Below are positions 1 to 8,475 of a stretch of 64,000 bases of DNA, piece by piece. The first letter of the stretch is position 1. The number at the start of each line of letters is the position of its first letter. The stretch is from JBBIWA01 sp037439425 (GTDB lineage: Bacteria > Acidobacteriota > Blastocatellia > RBC074), in assembly GCA_037439425.1 (NCBI GenBank), contig JBBIWA010000010.1, positions 1-64,000 on the forward strand, in the 5' to 3' direction. The notes beneath the pieces are model-generated. The model saw nothing but the letters and a program-made list of their open reading frames with translations, was not told the origin of the DNA and did not search any database. A program made the translations under genes and the position numbers.

Positions 1-96
1 AATGGACAGCGGGCGATTGTCGCGCTGCAATCGGCTTTGGCCGGGAGACCTTTTATCCCTACCATTCACTCAGGTCAACCTGCTGCGGTAGGCTGA
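1..96 (+). CDS. Possible 3' end of an unidentified gene
   Basis: Frame 1 is open from the window edge to a TGA at 94-96 and encodes about 31 residues including ALAGRPFIPTIHSGQP. I do not recognise a family. It could be the tail of a gene that begins outside the window or a chance open frame. Confidence 0.2.
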   Translation, partial: NGQRAIVALQSALAGRPFIPTIHSGQPAAVG

Positions 97-123
97 GTAG
101 TTACCAGGAGAGAGGCCGACGAG

Positions 124-258
124 TTGTACAATTACGATGGTGATAAACCAGTCAAGGTGGCATCTCCAAAGGGCGACTCCATTGCCATGCTTTGGGAAGA
201 TGGGACTTGTCTGATTTATTGGGACGGCTCTAGATATCGTTGGGGCTGCGGGCAGTAG
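124..258 (+). CDS. Small hypothetical ORF
   Basis: A 44-codon frame begins at a TTG and stops at TAG 256-258. A purine-rich stretch (AGGAGAGAGG, about 104-113) lies upstream at usable spacing. The product is rich in Trp, Tyr and Gly (ends WDGSRYRWGCGQ). No family is recognised; it may be a fragment of a longer decayed gene. Low confidence. Confidence 0.22.
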   Translation: MYNYDGDKPVKVASPKGDSIAMLWEDGTCLIYWDGSRYRWGCGQ

Positions 259-312
259 AGCGCGCGCGTTATGAAGGTTCTATTGAGCTTTTTCTTTTCA
301 CGGAGGTGGATC

Positions 313-816
313 ATGAAAGTGTTGTTGTTTATTGGGGGGACATGCTGTTTGCTGAGTATTATGGCGTGGGCTTTTTCCGTATCCCCCGTAAATTTCACTG
401 GTACTTGGGTTAGGGATAATAGCAAGGCTGAAGGTATGAAGACCCCTTTACCCGGCCTCGCCTGGATCATTACTCAAGATGATAGGCGGATTTCAATTAA
501 ACCTACTGCTGGTCGGGAGGAGGTTTACAACCTCGATGGAACCCAATCAATCACCGAAGCCGATGATAGCCACCCGCCTAAAACGTATACCCGCAAGGCA
601 AAATGGCTAAATGGTGGCAAGATACTCGAACTCACTAGGGTATCGGTTTCTCGCGGAGATATTGTAACCAAACCCGTAGCCTTGATCGTCAAGGATCAGT
701 TGGAATTAGAGGACAGTGGTAACAAGCTAAAGGTTTATCGTACAGTAGAGGCTCGGCAGGAAGCAATTACTCTTAACTTCCGGGAAATGAGATTCACATT
801 TTATAAAAAGCTATAG
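313..816 (+). CDS. Small secreted protein, lipocalin-like fold suspected
   Basis: 167 residues from the ATG at 313, chosen over an in-frame ATG at 271 because GGAGGTG (302-308) sits just before it and because the second start gives a clean signal peptide (hydrophobic residues about 4-21). The mature part opens with FTGTWVRDNSKAEG, the pattern seen at the start of small beta-barrel secreted proteins annotated as lipocalin-like in soil bacteria, and is then rich in beta-type segments. No catalytic residues are apparent. It stands alone between decayed genes, so context does not help. Probably periplasmic; function unknown. Confidence 0.65.
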   Translation: MKVLLFIGGTCCLLSIMAWAFSVSPVNFTGTWVRDNSKAEGMKTPLPGLAWIITQDDRRISIKPTAGREEVYNLDGTQSITEADDSHPPKTYTRKAKWLNGGKILELTRVSVSRGDIVTKPVALIVKDQLELEDSGNKLKVYRTVEARQEAITLNFREMRFTFYKKL

Positions 817-836
817 TGAAACTTATATCACTCCGC

Positions 837-1012
837 TCACGCCTCGCGGCCGGAGTGCTGGTTGACGAAGGCTTCCAGCACTGCCGCGATCTTCTCCTGC
901 TGCGAGCGCGGGAGCTTTGAGGCCGCCTCAAACAGGCGGCGCATGCGGCCTGTTGACCAGGCGTTCGCGCGCTTCCTCTTTCCTTTTTGTACCCTTGCGG
1001 CAAAAGTGCGTG
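837..1012 (-). pseudogene. Remnant of an XRE-type regulator C-terminus
   Basis: Reading the minus strand to the TGA at 837-839 gives a tail containing MRRLFEAASKLPRSQQEKI followed by VLEAFVNQH. This 'LPRSQQEKI..VLEAFV' pattern is typical of the region after the helix-turn-helix in small XRE-family regulators. The frame is blocked by a TAA near 1013, and no HTH domain is found upstream, so only the C-terminal part survives. Inference from one short match. Confidence 0.4.
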
Positions 1013-1076
1013 ATTAGGGGCGCGATTTGTGCATCGCACAGCTCTGAAGAATCACGACTCTTCGCACAAGAAGTAG

Positions 1077-1367
1077 CGCCAAAACAGCAACTTGCAGATA
1101 CAAACCGAAGCGGGCGTCAGAAGGCACTTGAGGCTGGTGTTTGTGGTGAATTCGCTTCTGAAATCCTTGGATCTGAGCCAACCGATTGGTGAGCTGCCAA
1201 TGACCTAGTTCACGGACGTGAGGCCCACGTTTGGTCAACGCTGCCGTCGCATCCTGTTGGAGGTGTTCCATGAACTGATTCAAACCATGGCTCGTTGGTT
1301 ACAGGAAGGACAGATGACCCCCAGCCAAATCTTTGAGACACTATTCAACCGGTTGCTTTACGCTTGA
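1077..1367 (+). pseudogene. DDE transposase C-terminal remnant (IS701/IS4-like)
   Basis: One frame reads TEAGVRRHLRLVFVVNSLLK, then a TAG at 1206-1208, then continues in frame to the TGA at 1365-1367. The 'agv-rhl-lvf' segment resembles the helix after the last acidic catalytic residue of IS701/IS4-type transposases. Another in-frame TAG lies at 1074. The catalytic core is absent, so the element is dead. I saw no clear terminal inverted repeats. Confidence 0.4.
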
Positions 1368-1378
1368 AGTGTCGCTAA

Positions 1379-1618
1379 GTGAAAAAGTCGTGTAATCAAG
1401 CCGAGTTGCTGTTGCGCGCGTTCACGGATAAATACCTGAAGCACTTTGAGGCCGCCTCGCGTCAGCATTTGATCGATCATCTCAATGCCAGTTGGCCGGA
1501 GTACAACCAATGGTTTGCGCATCCGTTTCATTGGTCGTGGACACGGCGTCAAATGCGCGAGTGGGCATCGAAGAAGCATCTTTCAATTTGTTCAAAAACT
1601 TTTGCTACGATCCACTAG
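1379..1618 (+). pseudogene. Possible IS630-type transposase fragment
   Basis: A 79-codon frame carries HLIDHLNASWPEYNQWFAHP followed by FHWSWTRRQMREW. IS630-family transposases end in a similar way (a helix, 'YN', then HxxPFxWTY). The frame has only a GTG start and no upstream catalytic domain, so it is most likely a fragment that belongs with the neighbouring transposase remnant. Confidence 0.3.
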
Positions 1619-1650
1619 TTGTTTCTGCCATCTTTGTTCTCACAAGCAGC

Positions 1651-1682
1651 ATTATAAACCCTGGAGTCAACTCCAGAGTCAA
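1651..1682 (-). promoter_or_regulatory. MerR-family-type promoter/operator (orphan)
   Basis: On the minus strand: -35 TTGACT (1682-1677), then a spacer of 20 bp holding the dyad CTGGAGTTGACTCCAG, then -10 TATAAT (1656-1651). An overlong spacer filled by a dyad is the hallmark of promoters untwisted by MerR-family regulators, and this dyad resembles ZntR-type operators. Reading downstream on the minus strand gives no gene, only transposase remnants, so it appears to have lost its target. It lies about 100 bp upstream of the sigma factor gene on the other strand. Confidence 0.6.
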
Positions 1683-1780
1683 GCCCTCTTTTTAGCCCCG
1701 CCGGCCTCGGGTCGCAAGAAATTTTTCCTTTTCGGGAAGAAATCTGACACAATTTTTGTCTTACCGGGTGAAGGGGTCAC

Positions 1781-2398
1781 GTGAGACGGCGATTTCAAGT
1801 TATTCGAGGCGGGCAAGCGGCCGGGCGGCGGCAGGAGACGCCGGAATCGGCGGCGGTTCCCACGCATTTTGAGGAGGTTCTGATCGCTCACCTGGACAGT
1901 CTGTTCGCCTTCGCTATGCGATTGGCAGACGGGCAGCGCGAACGAGCGGAAGATTTGGTGCAGGAAGCCTGTCTCCGAGCATTCAGGAATTACGAAAGTC
2001 TGCGCGCCCCGGAGAAAATGAAATCCTGGTTTTTTCAGATCCTGGTCAACACGTTCATCAATGAATTTCACCGACAGAGCCATGAGCCGCCGATTATTGA
2101 TCTGGAACTGAGTGAAGCTTTGTTAGAATCAGCTCGAGTGGGGCCGATCCCGACGCCAGAAGAGCAACTATTCGAGCAACTGCTCGATGCTGAGGTACAA
2201 CAAGCTCTGGAGGCGCTGCCGGTCGAGTTTCGCACCGTGGTGTGGCTCAGCGATGTGGAAGAGTTGAGTTACAAGGAGATCGCCGAAATCATCCATTGTC
2301 CCCTGGGGACAGTCGCCTCGCGACTGTATCGCGGGCACAGCCTGCTGCGTGAGCAACTCTGGGAGTATGCCCGGCGGCGGGGATTGGTGAGGGAGTAA
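1781..2398 (+). CDS. ECF-type RNA polymerase sigma factor
   Basis: 205 residues from a GTG preceded by GAAGGGG. Region 2 is visible at about residues 35-100 (DLVQEACLRAFRNYESLR, then KSWFFQILVNTFINEFHR) and region 4 at about 140-195 (VEELSYKEIAEIIHCPLGTV, then ASRLYRGHSLLREQL). No region 3, as expected for group 4 sigma factors. It is followed after 3 bp by its presumed anti-sigma factor and then by an RND efflux operon, suggesting it controls that operon in response to envelope or toxic stress. The signal is unknown. Confidence 0.9.
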   Translation: MRRRFQVIRGGQAAGRRQETPESAAVPTHFEEVLIAHLDSLFAFAMRLADGQRERAEDLVQEACLRAFRNYESLRAPEKMKSWFFQILVNTFINEFHRQSHEPPIIDLELSEALLESARVGPIPTPEEQLFEQLLDAEVQQALEALPVEFRTVVWLSDVEELSYKEIAEIIHCPLGTVASRLYRGHSLLREQLWEYARRRGLVRE

Positions 2399-2401
2399 GC
2401 T

Positions 2402-3184
2402 ATGGAGTGCGGTGCGGCAAGAAAATATCTCTATGGCGCTGGCGCACTGTCACCGGCCACGGCGGAACTGGCGGCGGCGAAGCAACACGTCTCGGGTTGC
2501 CCCCCGTGCCAAGCCTTCTTCGCCGCCGAGGTGCGCCTGAGCCGCCTGGTCAAACAACGCGCTCCGGCGGAGAAGGTGCCGGCTTCGCTGCGCGAGCGCC
2601 TGCTGGCGAAAATCGCCGTGGAACGGGGTCGAACAACCGCGCGCCCTCACTGGTGGCGATGGGCGCGTCCGTCTCGCCTGGCCCTCGCCATCGCGGCGCT
2701 CGTGCTGATGGGAGTGGCCCTTGCCTTGATCCTTCAGCATGACTCCGCCACGGTCAAGCCCAAGGATCTGGCAACGGTCCTCATCGCCGACCACATCGGA
2801 ACGTTGCCCGAGGGAGTGCAGATCGCCTCCTCAAATCGCGAGGCGGTGCAGAAGTGGTTTCACGAGAGAGTCGATTTTACCTTCCGGCTGCCACCGACGT
2901 CCGATCCACGTCTGATCGGGGGGCGGCTCTGTTACTTGAAAGGCCAGCGCGCCGCCTTGATCGTCTATCAGCATCCTCAGAGCAAGGTGTCGCTCTTTGT
3001 TCTTGACGGTCGTGGTATCGAATTGCCGGAGAATCAGCTCATCACCCTGGATGGGAAACGGTGCTTGCTAAATGCTGAGAAAGGCTACAACGTGGTGCTG
3101 TGGAAGGAGCGCGGACTACTCTATGGCTTGGTCTCGGACGCTCCGAGCGCGGACTTATTACAGCTAGCTGCAAAGTTTCAATAA
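2402..3184 (+). CDS. Anti-sigma factor with zinc-finger (ZAS-like) domain
   Basis: 260 residues. The N-terminus carries Cys3, His29, Cys33 and Cys36 (HVSGCPPC), the His-x3-Cys-x2-Cys pattern of zinc-binding anti-sigma domains that hold ECF sigma factors. A membrane segment follows at about residues 93-112 (LALAIAALVLMGVALALIL), so the C-terminal ~145 residues should be periplasmic and sense the signal. The gene starts 3 bp after the sigma gene and ends 8 bp before the RND gene, so the three are co-transcribed. The periplasmic domain is not recognised. Confidence 0.8.
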   Translation: MECGAARKYLYGAGALSPATAELAAAKQHVSGCPPCQAFFAAEVRLSRLVKQRAPAEKVPASLRERLLAKIAVERGRTTARPHWWRWARPSRLALAIAALVLMGVALALILQHDSATVKPKDLATVLIADHIGTLPEGVQIASSNREAVQKWFHERVDFTFRLPPTSDPRLIGGRLCYLKGQRAALIVYQHPQSKVSLFVLDGRGIELPENQLITLDGKRCLLNAEKGYNVVLWKERGLLYGLVSDAPSADLLQLAAKFQ

Positions 3185-3192
3185 GGAGTCAT

Positions 3193-6100
3193 ATGGTACG
3201 ACTCGCATTGAGAAACCCATACGCGGTGATTGTGATGGTTCTTGCTATTACTATCATCGGCCTCACAGCCATCAGCCGAATGCCCACTGATATTTTGCCG
3301 ATCTTCAAAACCCCGGCCGTTCAGATCCTCACCCTTTATCCCGGCATGCCGGCTGAGATTGTCGAACGCGACATGACGAACCGCCTCGAACGGTGGACAT
3401 CGCAAGCCAATGGTATCGCCCGGCAAGAATCGAAATCCGTCACAGGCGTTTCCATCGTCAGAGACTTTTTTCGACCGGATATTGATCCGAACACGGCGAT
3501 GTCGCAAGTCTCTTCGCTGGCTATATCCGACCTCTACTACCTGCCGCCGGGCACAATTCCGCCGATGGTGATGCCATTTGATCCAACAGCGACGATTCCG
3601 CTGGCGCTGTTGAGCGTGTCCAGCGATGTCATGGACGAAAAGCAGATCTACGATGTCGCTTATTTCTCGATCCGAAATCAACTGAGCGGCATTCAGGGCG
3701 TGATTGCGCCGGCGGTATATGGCGGCAAGCTGCGACGGATTCTCGTCTATCTGGATCCCGACCGATTGAGAGGTTACGGCCTGGCGCCGATGGATGTGGT
3801 GAAGTCGCTCCGCAATTTTAATGTCTTCATCCCTACCGGCAATGCCAAGATCGGCGATCTGGATTATCAAATCAACGCCAACGGCATGGTGCCGCGCGTC
3901 GAAGAGATTAATGACTTCCCGATCAAAATCGAAAATGGCGCCCCCGTCTTTGTCAAAGATGTCGGCACGGTGAAAGATGCCTTTTCCATTCAAACCAACG
4001 TCGTTCATGTGAATGGTAAGCGGCAGGTGTATATCCCGATCTATCGCCAGCCGGGGGCGAACACGATCCAAGCGGTCGAAGGCGTGAAAGAGGCCATCCC
4101 CCGCATCTTGTCGCGTATTCCCAAAGGCATCAACCTCGATGTCATCTTCGATCAGTCGCACTACGTCCGTGAATCCATCGCCAGCCTTGAAACCGAGGGA
4201 CTGCTCGGCGCGCTGCTGGCCTCGTTTATGATTTTGATGTTCATCGGCAGTTTTCGCTCGATGGCGATCATCTTCTTGTCCATTCCCCTCTCTGTGCTGG
4301 CAGCGTTCATCGGACTCTATTTCACCAATGATACGATCAACGCCATGACGCTGGGCGGATTGGCGCTGGCGATCGGGCGTCTTGTGGATGATTCGATTGT
4401 CGTGCTGGAAAATACACACCGACATCTGCGCATGGGCAAGGGCGCGCTCCAAGCGGCCCGCGAGGCGGCGGAAGAAGTCGCTATGCCGGTGCTCGTCTCA
4501 ACGATCACCACGATGGTCGTCTTCTTCCCTGTGATTTTCCTTTACGGCATGGGCAAGTATCTCTTTACACCGCTGGCGCTGTCTGTCGCGTTTGCGATGG
4601 CGGCGTCGTATGTGATGGCCATGACCGTCGTGCCCGTCGCCATGGCCTATCTCTATCGGCGGCGCGGCGGCGAAGCAGCGACCGGAGAACCGTCGCCAGT
4701 GGGACATGAAGAGCGGCCTGGAATCTTCGGCTTTTTCGAGCAGGCGTTTGAGAGACTGCGTCAAGGCTACGAGTCGCTCCTCGGCTGGGCACTGGTCAAT
4801 CAGAAGAAGGTGCTCATCACCGCCAGCGTGCTGTTTGTGGCTTCGCTGGCTCTCTATCCTCTGATGGGCAAGGAACTCTTCCCACAAGTTGACGCCGGTC
4901 AATTTATGATCCGCGTGCGCGGGCCGTCGGGGACGCGGATCGAAAAGATGGAGGACTTGGTTAATCAAATCGAAGCGGCGCTTCATGAGGAGATCCCTGA
5001 CCGAGATCGAAAAATGATCATCTCCAACATTGGCATCCTCTACGATTGGCCTGCCGCGTATACGCCGAATTCGGGACCACAGGACGCCTTTATCAACGTG
5101 CAATTGACACTTGAACGAACGCTGAGCGCCCAAGCCTACGTCGCCAAGCTGCGTCGCGATCTGCCCGCGCGCTTTCCCGGCATCGAATTCGCCTTCGACA
5201 CAGGCGGTCTTCTGACCGCTGCGCTCAATTTCGGACTGCCATCGCCCATCAACATTCAAGTTGAAGGCAACGATCTTCACGTTTCGTATGCCATCGCTGA
5301 GAAAATCAAATCGCTGGTGAACAGCATCCCGGGGACAACCGATGTTCGCATTCAGCAGCGCCTGGACTATCCGCAAATTGATGTCAACGTGGACCGGGTC
5401 AAGGCCGCCTACCTTGGGCTCACGCAGCAAGACGTGGTGAAAAATGCAGTCAGCGCGCTCAACTCCAGCATCAATTTCGATCCGGCGTTCTGGCTGGATG
5501 ATAAAACCGGCAATCACTACTTCCTCGGCGTTCAGTATCCGGAAGACCAGATCGAGTCCAAAGAGACGCTCGAAAACATTCCCCTCACCGGACCGGATCA
5601 GAGCCATCCGGTGCTGCTGCGGAATATTGCCGAGTTCAAACGCTCGACCGGGCCGCTGGAGGTCAATCACGTGAACATCGTTCGGGTGATTGATGTCTTT
5701 TCCAATGTGGAGGGACGTGACATCGGCTCGGTCGCCAGTGAAATTCAAAAGAAGCTTGATGCGCTCGAAGTGCCCGCTGGCTATCGCGTCCAGATGCGCG
5801 GCGAAGTGTCGAGCATGAAGGAGTCGTTTCAAAGTCTCGCCTTCGGATTCATGCTGGCGGTCGCGCTCGTCTATCTCGTGATGGTCGCCCAGTTCCGCTC
5901 GTTTCTCGATCCGTTCATCATCATGTTTGCTGTCCCGCTCGGCCTGATTGGCGTGATCTGGATTCTGCTTCTGACGGGCACGAACTTCAACATTCAGGCA
6001 TTCATGGGCACGATTTTTATGGTCGGCATTGCCGTCTCCAACAGCATTTTGTTGGTCGAGTTCGCCAATCGGTTGATGCGAGATGGCCTGCCGATGCAGG

Positions 6101-6345
6101 AGGCAGTGATCCAAGCGGGCGGCATCCGGCTGCGGCCCATCTTGATGACCTCGCTCGCCGCTGTCCTTGGTTTGCTGCCGATGGCTTTTGGCGTGGGGCG
6201 CGGGGCGGAAGCCAATATACCGCTGGCGCGCGCGGTGATCGGCGGACTGACGATCTCAACAATGCTCACGCTCATTGTGGTGCCGATTTTGTTCACCCTG
6301 CTCAAGCGAACGCAGAGAGCAACCAATGGCATCAGTAGTCAGTAG
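3193..6345 (+). CDS. RND-family efflux transporter, inner-membrane pump
   Basis: 1050 residues, full length for AcrB/HAE-type pumps. Start at ATG 3193, behind AAGGAG (3183-3188), rather than longer alternatives inside the anti-sigma gene. TM1 lies at about residues 10-30, followed by a large periplasmic loop, TM2-6 and the same arrangement in the second half. TM4 carries RLVDDSIVVLENTHRHL with paired Asp near 398-399, the proton-relay signature of drug-type (HAE) rather than metal-type (CzcA) pumps. Works with the fusion protein and TolC-type channel downstream. Its last codons fall in a short TAGTCAG repeat. Confidence 0.93.
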   Translation: MVRLALRNPYAVIVMVLAITIIGLTAISRMPTDILPIFKTPAVQILTLYPGMPAEIVERDMTNRLERWTSQANGIARQESKSVTGVSIVRDFFRPDIDPNTAMSQVSSLAISDLYYLPPGTIPPMVMPFDPTATIPLALLSVSSDVMDEKQIYDVAYFSIRNQLSGIQGVIAPAVYGGKLRRILVYLDPDRLRGYGLAPMDVVKSLRNFNVFIPTGNAKIGDLDYQINANGMVPRVEEINDFPIKIENGAPVFVKDVGTVKDAFSIQTNVVHVNGKRQVYIPIYRQPGANTIQAVEGVKEAIPRILSRIPKGINLDVIFDQSHYVRESIASLETEGLLGALLASFMILMFIGSFRSMAIIFLSIPLSVLAAFIGLYFTNDTINAMTLGGLALAIGRLVDDSIVVLENTHRHLRMGKGALQAAREAAEEVAMPVLVSTITTMVVFFPVIFLYGMGKYLFTPLALSVAFAMAASYVMAMTVVPVAMAYLYRRRGGEAATGEPSPVGHEERPGIFGFFEQAFERLRQGYESLLGWALVNQKKVLITASVLFVASLALYPLMGKELFPQVDAGQFMIRVRGPSGTRIEKMEDLVNQIEAALHEEIPDRDRKMIISNIGILYDWPAAYTPNSGPQDAFINVQLTLERTLSAQAYVAKLRRDLPARFPGIEFAFDTGGLLTAALNFGLPSPINIQVEGNDLHVSYAIAEKIKSLVNSIPGTTDVRIQQRLDYPQIDVNVDRVKAAYLGLTQQDVVKNAVSALNSSINFDPAFWLDDKTGNHYFLGVQYPEDQIESKETLENIPLTGPDQSHPVLLRNIAEFKRSTGPLEVNHVNIVRVIDVFSNVEGRDIGSVASEIQKKLDALEVPAGYRVQMRGEVSSMKESFQSLAFGFMLAVALVYLVMVAQFRSFLDPFIIMFAVPLGLIGVIWILLLTGTNFNIQAFMGTIFMVGIAVSNSILLVEFANRLMRDGLPMQEAVIQAGGIRLRPILMTSLAAVLGLLPMAFGVGRGAEANIPLARAVIGGLTISTMLTLIVVPILFTLLKRTQRATNGISSQ

Positions 6346-6372
6346 AGTAGTCAGCAGTCAGTGGTCAGTAGC
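6338..6372 (+). repeat. Short direct repeat, (TA)GTCAG units
   Basis: Several imperfect copies of AGTCAGTAG / GTCAGCAGTCAG / GTGGTCAG run from the 3' end of the RND gene into the gap before the thioredoxin gene. The same core appears as an inverted pair at 50800-50855. Confidence 0.5.
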
Positions 6373-6418
6373 TCTACTGAATGCTGGCCACCCAATCTTA
6401 ATCATAGAGGAGAAAGAG

Positions 6419-6853
6419 ATGAGAATGAAAAAGATTCTAACACCTACTGTTTTGGCGCTCGGCTTGCTGACCGCGCCAATCCAAATGTTCGCGCAAGACC
6501 CAAAGATCGAGCCGCCCAAGCTGTTGGCAGTGATGTTTCACGCCGACTGGTGTGCCACTTGTAAAGTGCTTGAACCGAAGCTCAATCAGGTGAAGCGCGA
6601 CTTTCAGGGCCAATCGGTCCTCTTTACGCAGTTTGATCTCACAGACGAATTCACCAAGGATCAATCGGCGCGCTATGCGGCGCTGCTTGGCTTAGAGAAC
6701 ATCTACCGTGAAAATGCTAACAAGACCGGTTTCATGTTGCTCATAAACTGGCCAAGCAAAAGAGTTCTTGGGAAGATTACCAAGGAAAAGAATCCTGAGG
6801 AGATCAAGTCAATGTTGACGCATGCGCAGATGGGGCATCCGGTCAGCGAGTAG
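6419..6853 (+). CDS. Periplasmic thioredoxin-like protein
   Basis: 144 residues from ATG 6419, with GAGGAGA at 6407-6413. A signal peptide is visible (hydrophobic residues about 6-22, ending MFAQD). The thioredoxin active site is W44-C45-A46-T47-C48 followed by Lys. The C-terminal half is shorter and less typical than classical thioredoxin. It lies between the RND pump and membrane fusion protein genes, so it may maintain disulfides in the efflux assembly or in an exported partner. Not a DsbA or TlpA by obvious motif; substrate unknown. Confidence 0.8.
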   Translation: MRMKKILTPTVLALGLLTAPIQMFAQDPKIEPPKLLAVMFHADWCATCKVLEPKLNQVKRDFQGQSVLFTQFDLTDEFTKDQSARYAALLGLENIYRENANKTGFMLLINWPSKRVLGKITKEKNPEEIKSMLTHAQMGHPVSE

Positions 6854-6887
6854 CGCCGAGGCGATGGCACGCCACGAACGATGAAAA

Positions 6888-6960
6888 CCTGGGAGCGCCC
6901 GCTTCCAGCGGGCCTGATCTCTAAGGGCACACCAGCAGGCTAGAAGCCTGCGCTCTCAGG
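6888..6960. repeat. REPIN/MITE-like hairpin repeat copy
   Basis: Starts CCTGGGAGCGC, contains hairpin CCCGCttccaGCGGG, a short core, then a second hairpin GCAGGCTAGAAGCCTGC and ends GCTCTCAGG. The ends are inverted repeats of each other. A diverged copy of the family best seen at 47200-47655. Confidence 0.6.
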
Positions 6961-6981
6961 GATTCTCAAAAGAGGTTGAGA

Positions 6982-8214
6982 GTGGTAGCGAGAAAAAAGT
7001 TTTTGATGGTGGGAATGCTTGGCGTGGTGGGGATCACAGGAAGCGTGGGACTCCGGGCCTGCACGCGAAACCCGGCTGAGATGCGAGCAGCGTCCACGCC
7101 TGCCGGTGCCGCCAACGACGTCGGTGCAGTGAGCGTGCAAGTCGAGCGCCCAGCGCGCGGCGATCTGTCCCGGCAGGTGGCGCTGCCCGGCAGCATCGAA
7201 GCCTTCGAGCAGGCGACGCTCTACGCCAAGGCCGCCGGTTATTTGAAATGGATCAAGGTGGATATTGGCGACCGCGTGCGCCAGGGGGAGGTGCTGGCCG
7301 AGATTGACGTGCCGGAGATGGGCAAAGAGTATGACGCCGCGGAAGCCGAGGTGCAGCGAGCCAAGGCCAGCTTGGCGAACGCCCAAGCCGATCTGGTGCG
7401 GGCCAAGGCCGAGGTTGAGCTGAAGAAAATTACTTACGAGCGCCTCAAGAGCATCCGCGATCAGGAGCCTGACGTGTTGCCGCAGCAGGACGTCGATGAG
7501 GCCCAAGCGCAGTTCGATGTCGCCCGCGCGATGGTGAGCGTAGCCGAGAGCAAAATCAAAGTTGCCGAGAGCGAAGTCGCCCGAGCCGAAGCCGCACGGG
7601 CGCGGCTGGCGACGCTCATGGAGTACGCTAAAATTCGCGCGCCCTTCACTGGCGTGGTGACGAAACGCTTCGTCGATCCCGGCGCGCTCATTCAACATGC
7701 GTTGTCCCAGACGAATGTCTCACCCATCGTCACGGTGGCGCGGGTGGATACGCTGCGGGTTTTCATTGACGTGGCCGAGCCGGAGGTCCCCTTCATCAAA
7801 AAGGGGAATGCGGTCACGCTCACGGTGGATGCTCTGCCAGGAAAAAAATTTGAAGGAACGTGCACGCGCTTCGCTACCGCCCTCGACCCAAAGACGCGCA
7901 CGATGAGAACCGAGATTGACATTCCCAATCGAGACGGCCTGTTGCGTCCGGGGATGTATGGACGGGTCAACCTGACGCTGGAGCAGCGAGAAAACGTTCT
8001 CACCGTGCCAGCCGGGGCTCTCCTCATCGAGGGCGGGAAGACCTATGTCTATACAGTGGCCGATGGCCGGGCCAAGCGGGTGGAGGTGAAAACCGGGCTG
8101 GACGATGGCATCCGGGCTGAAATTATTAGCGGGCTCAACGGGAACGAACCCGTCATCGTCACTGGCAAGACTGCTGTCAGCGATGGCGCGTCGGTGAAAG
8201 TGAGCCACAAGTGA
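6982..8214 (+). CDS. Membrane fusion protein of RND efflux system (HlyD/AcrA family)
   Basis: 410 residues. GTG 6982 is preferred over TTG 6976 because AAAGAGG sits six bases before it. Order of parts: N-terminal membrane/signal segment (about 9-25), then a lipoyl half-motif (KVDIGDRVRQGEVLAEIDVP), a long alpha-helical hairpin rich in Ala/Glu/Arg (about 115-215), the second lipoyl half (AKIRAPFTGVVTKRFVDPGA), then beta-barrel and membrane-proximal domains (DGLLRPGMYGRVNLTLEQ). It bridges the pump at 3193 with the outer-membrane channel at 8476. Typical length for the family. Confidence 0.93.
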   Translation: MVARKKFLMVGMLGVVGITGSVGLRACTRNPAEMRAASTPAGAANDVGAVSVQVERPARGDLSRQVALPGSIEAFEQATLYAKAAGYLKWIKVDIGDRVRQGEVLAEIDVPEMGKEYDAAEAEVQRAKASLANAQADLVRAKAEVELKKITYERLKSIRDQEPDVLPQQDVDEAQAQFDVARAMVSVAESKIKVAESEVARAEAARARLATLMEYAKIRAPFTGVVTKRFVDPGALIQHALSQTNVSPIVTVARVDTLRVFIDVAEPEVPFIKKGNAVTLTVDALPGKKFEGTCTRFATALDPKTRTMRTEIDIPNRDGLLRPGMYGRVNLTLEQRENVLTVPAGALLIEGGKTYVYTVADGRAKRVEVKTGLDDGIRAEIISGLNGNEPVIVTGKTAVSDGASVKVSHK

Positions 8215-8264
8215 TGAGGTCATCATTATCCAAAACCCTTCGCTTTTTCGCCCTGAAGAGGCAA

Positions 8265-8461
8265 GTGAAAATAGCCCAGCAATTCATTGCTGGGATTGGA
8301 GTGACCAATCACCGCCCCAGTGCCGTAGGCACGGCTGAAACTTTGTGGATGTGGTTCTGTCACATTTGAGCCGTCCCTCCGGGACTCGATTGATCTTCGC
8401 GCTCGGTTCCCAGCGATCAATCGCTGGGCTATTTTCACGCGTCCCTCCGGGACGGTTTCAG
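8265..8461. repeat. MITE-like inverted-repeat element between efflux genes
   Basis: An outer inverted repeat pairs GAAAATAGCCCAGC (8267-8280) with GCTGGGCTATTTTC (8423-8436). CCAGCAATTCATTGCTGG forms its own hairpin on the left and CCAGCGATCAATCGCTGG on the right. GTCCCTCCGGGAC occurs twice (about 8372 and 8440), each palindromic. There is no ORF. It separates the fusion-protein and TolC genes and could also act on mRNA as a processing or attenuation structure. Confidence 0.6.
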
Positions 8462-8475
8462 CAAGGATCAAAACC

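Noticed and set aside
4498..6114. Long minus-strand open frame (538 codons) opposite the RND pump gene
   Set aside because: His/Arg/Asp-rich shadow of the pump gene in the antisense frame; no recognisable domain.
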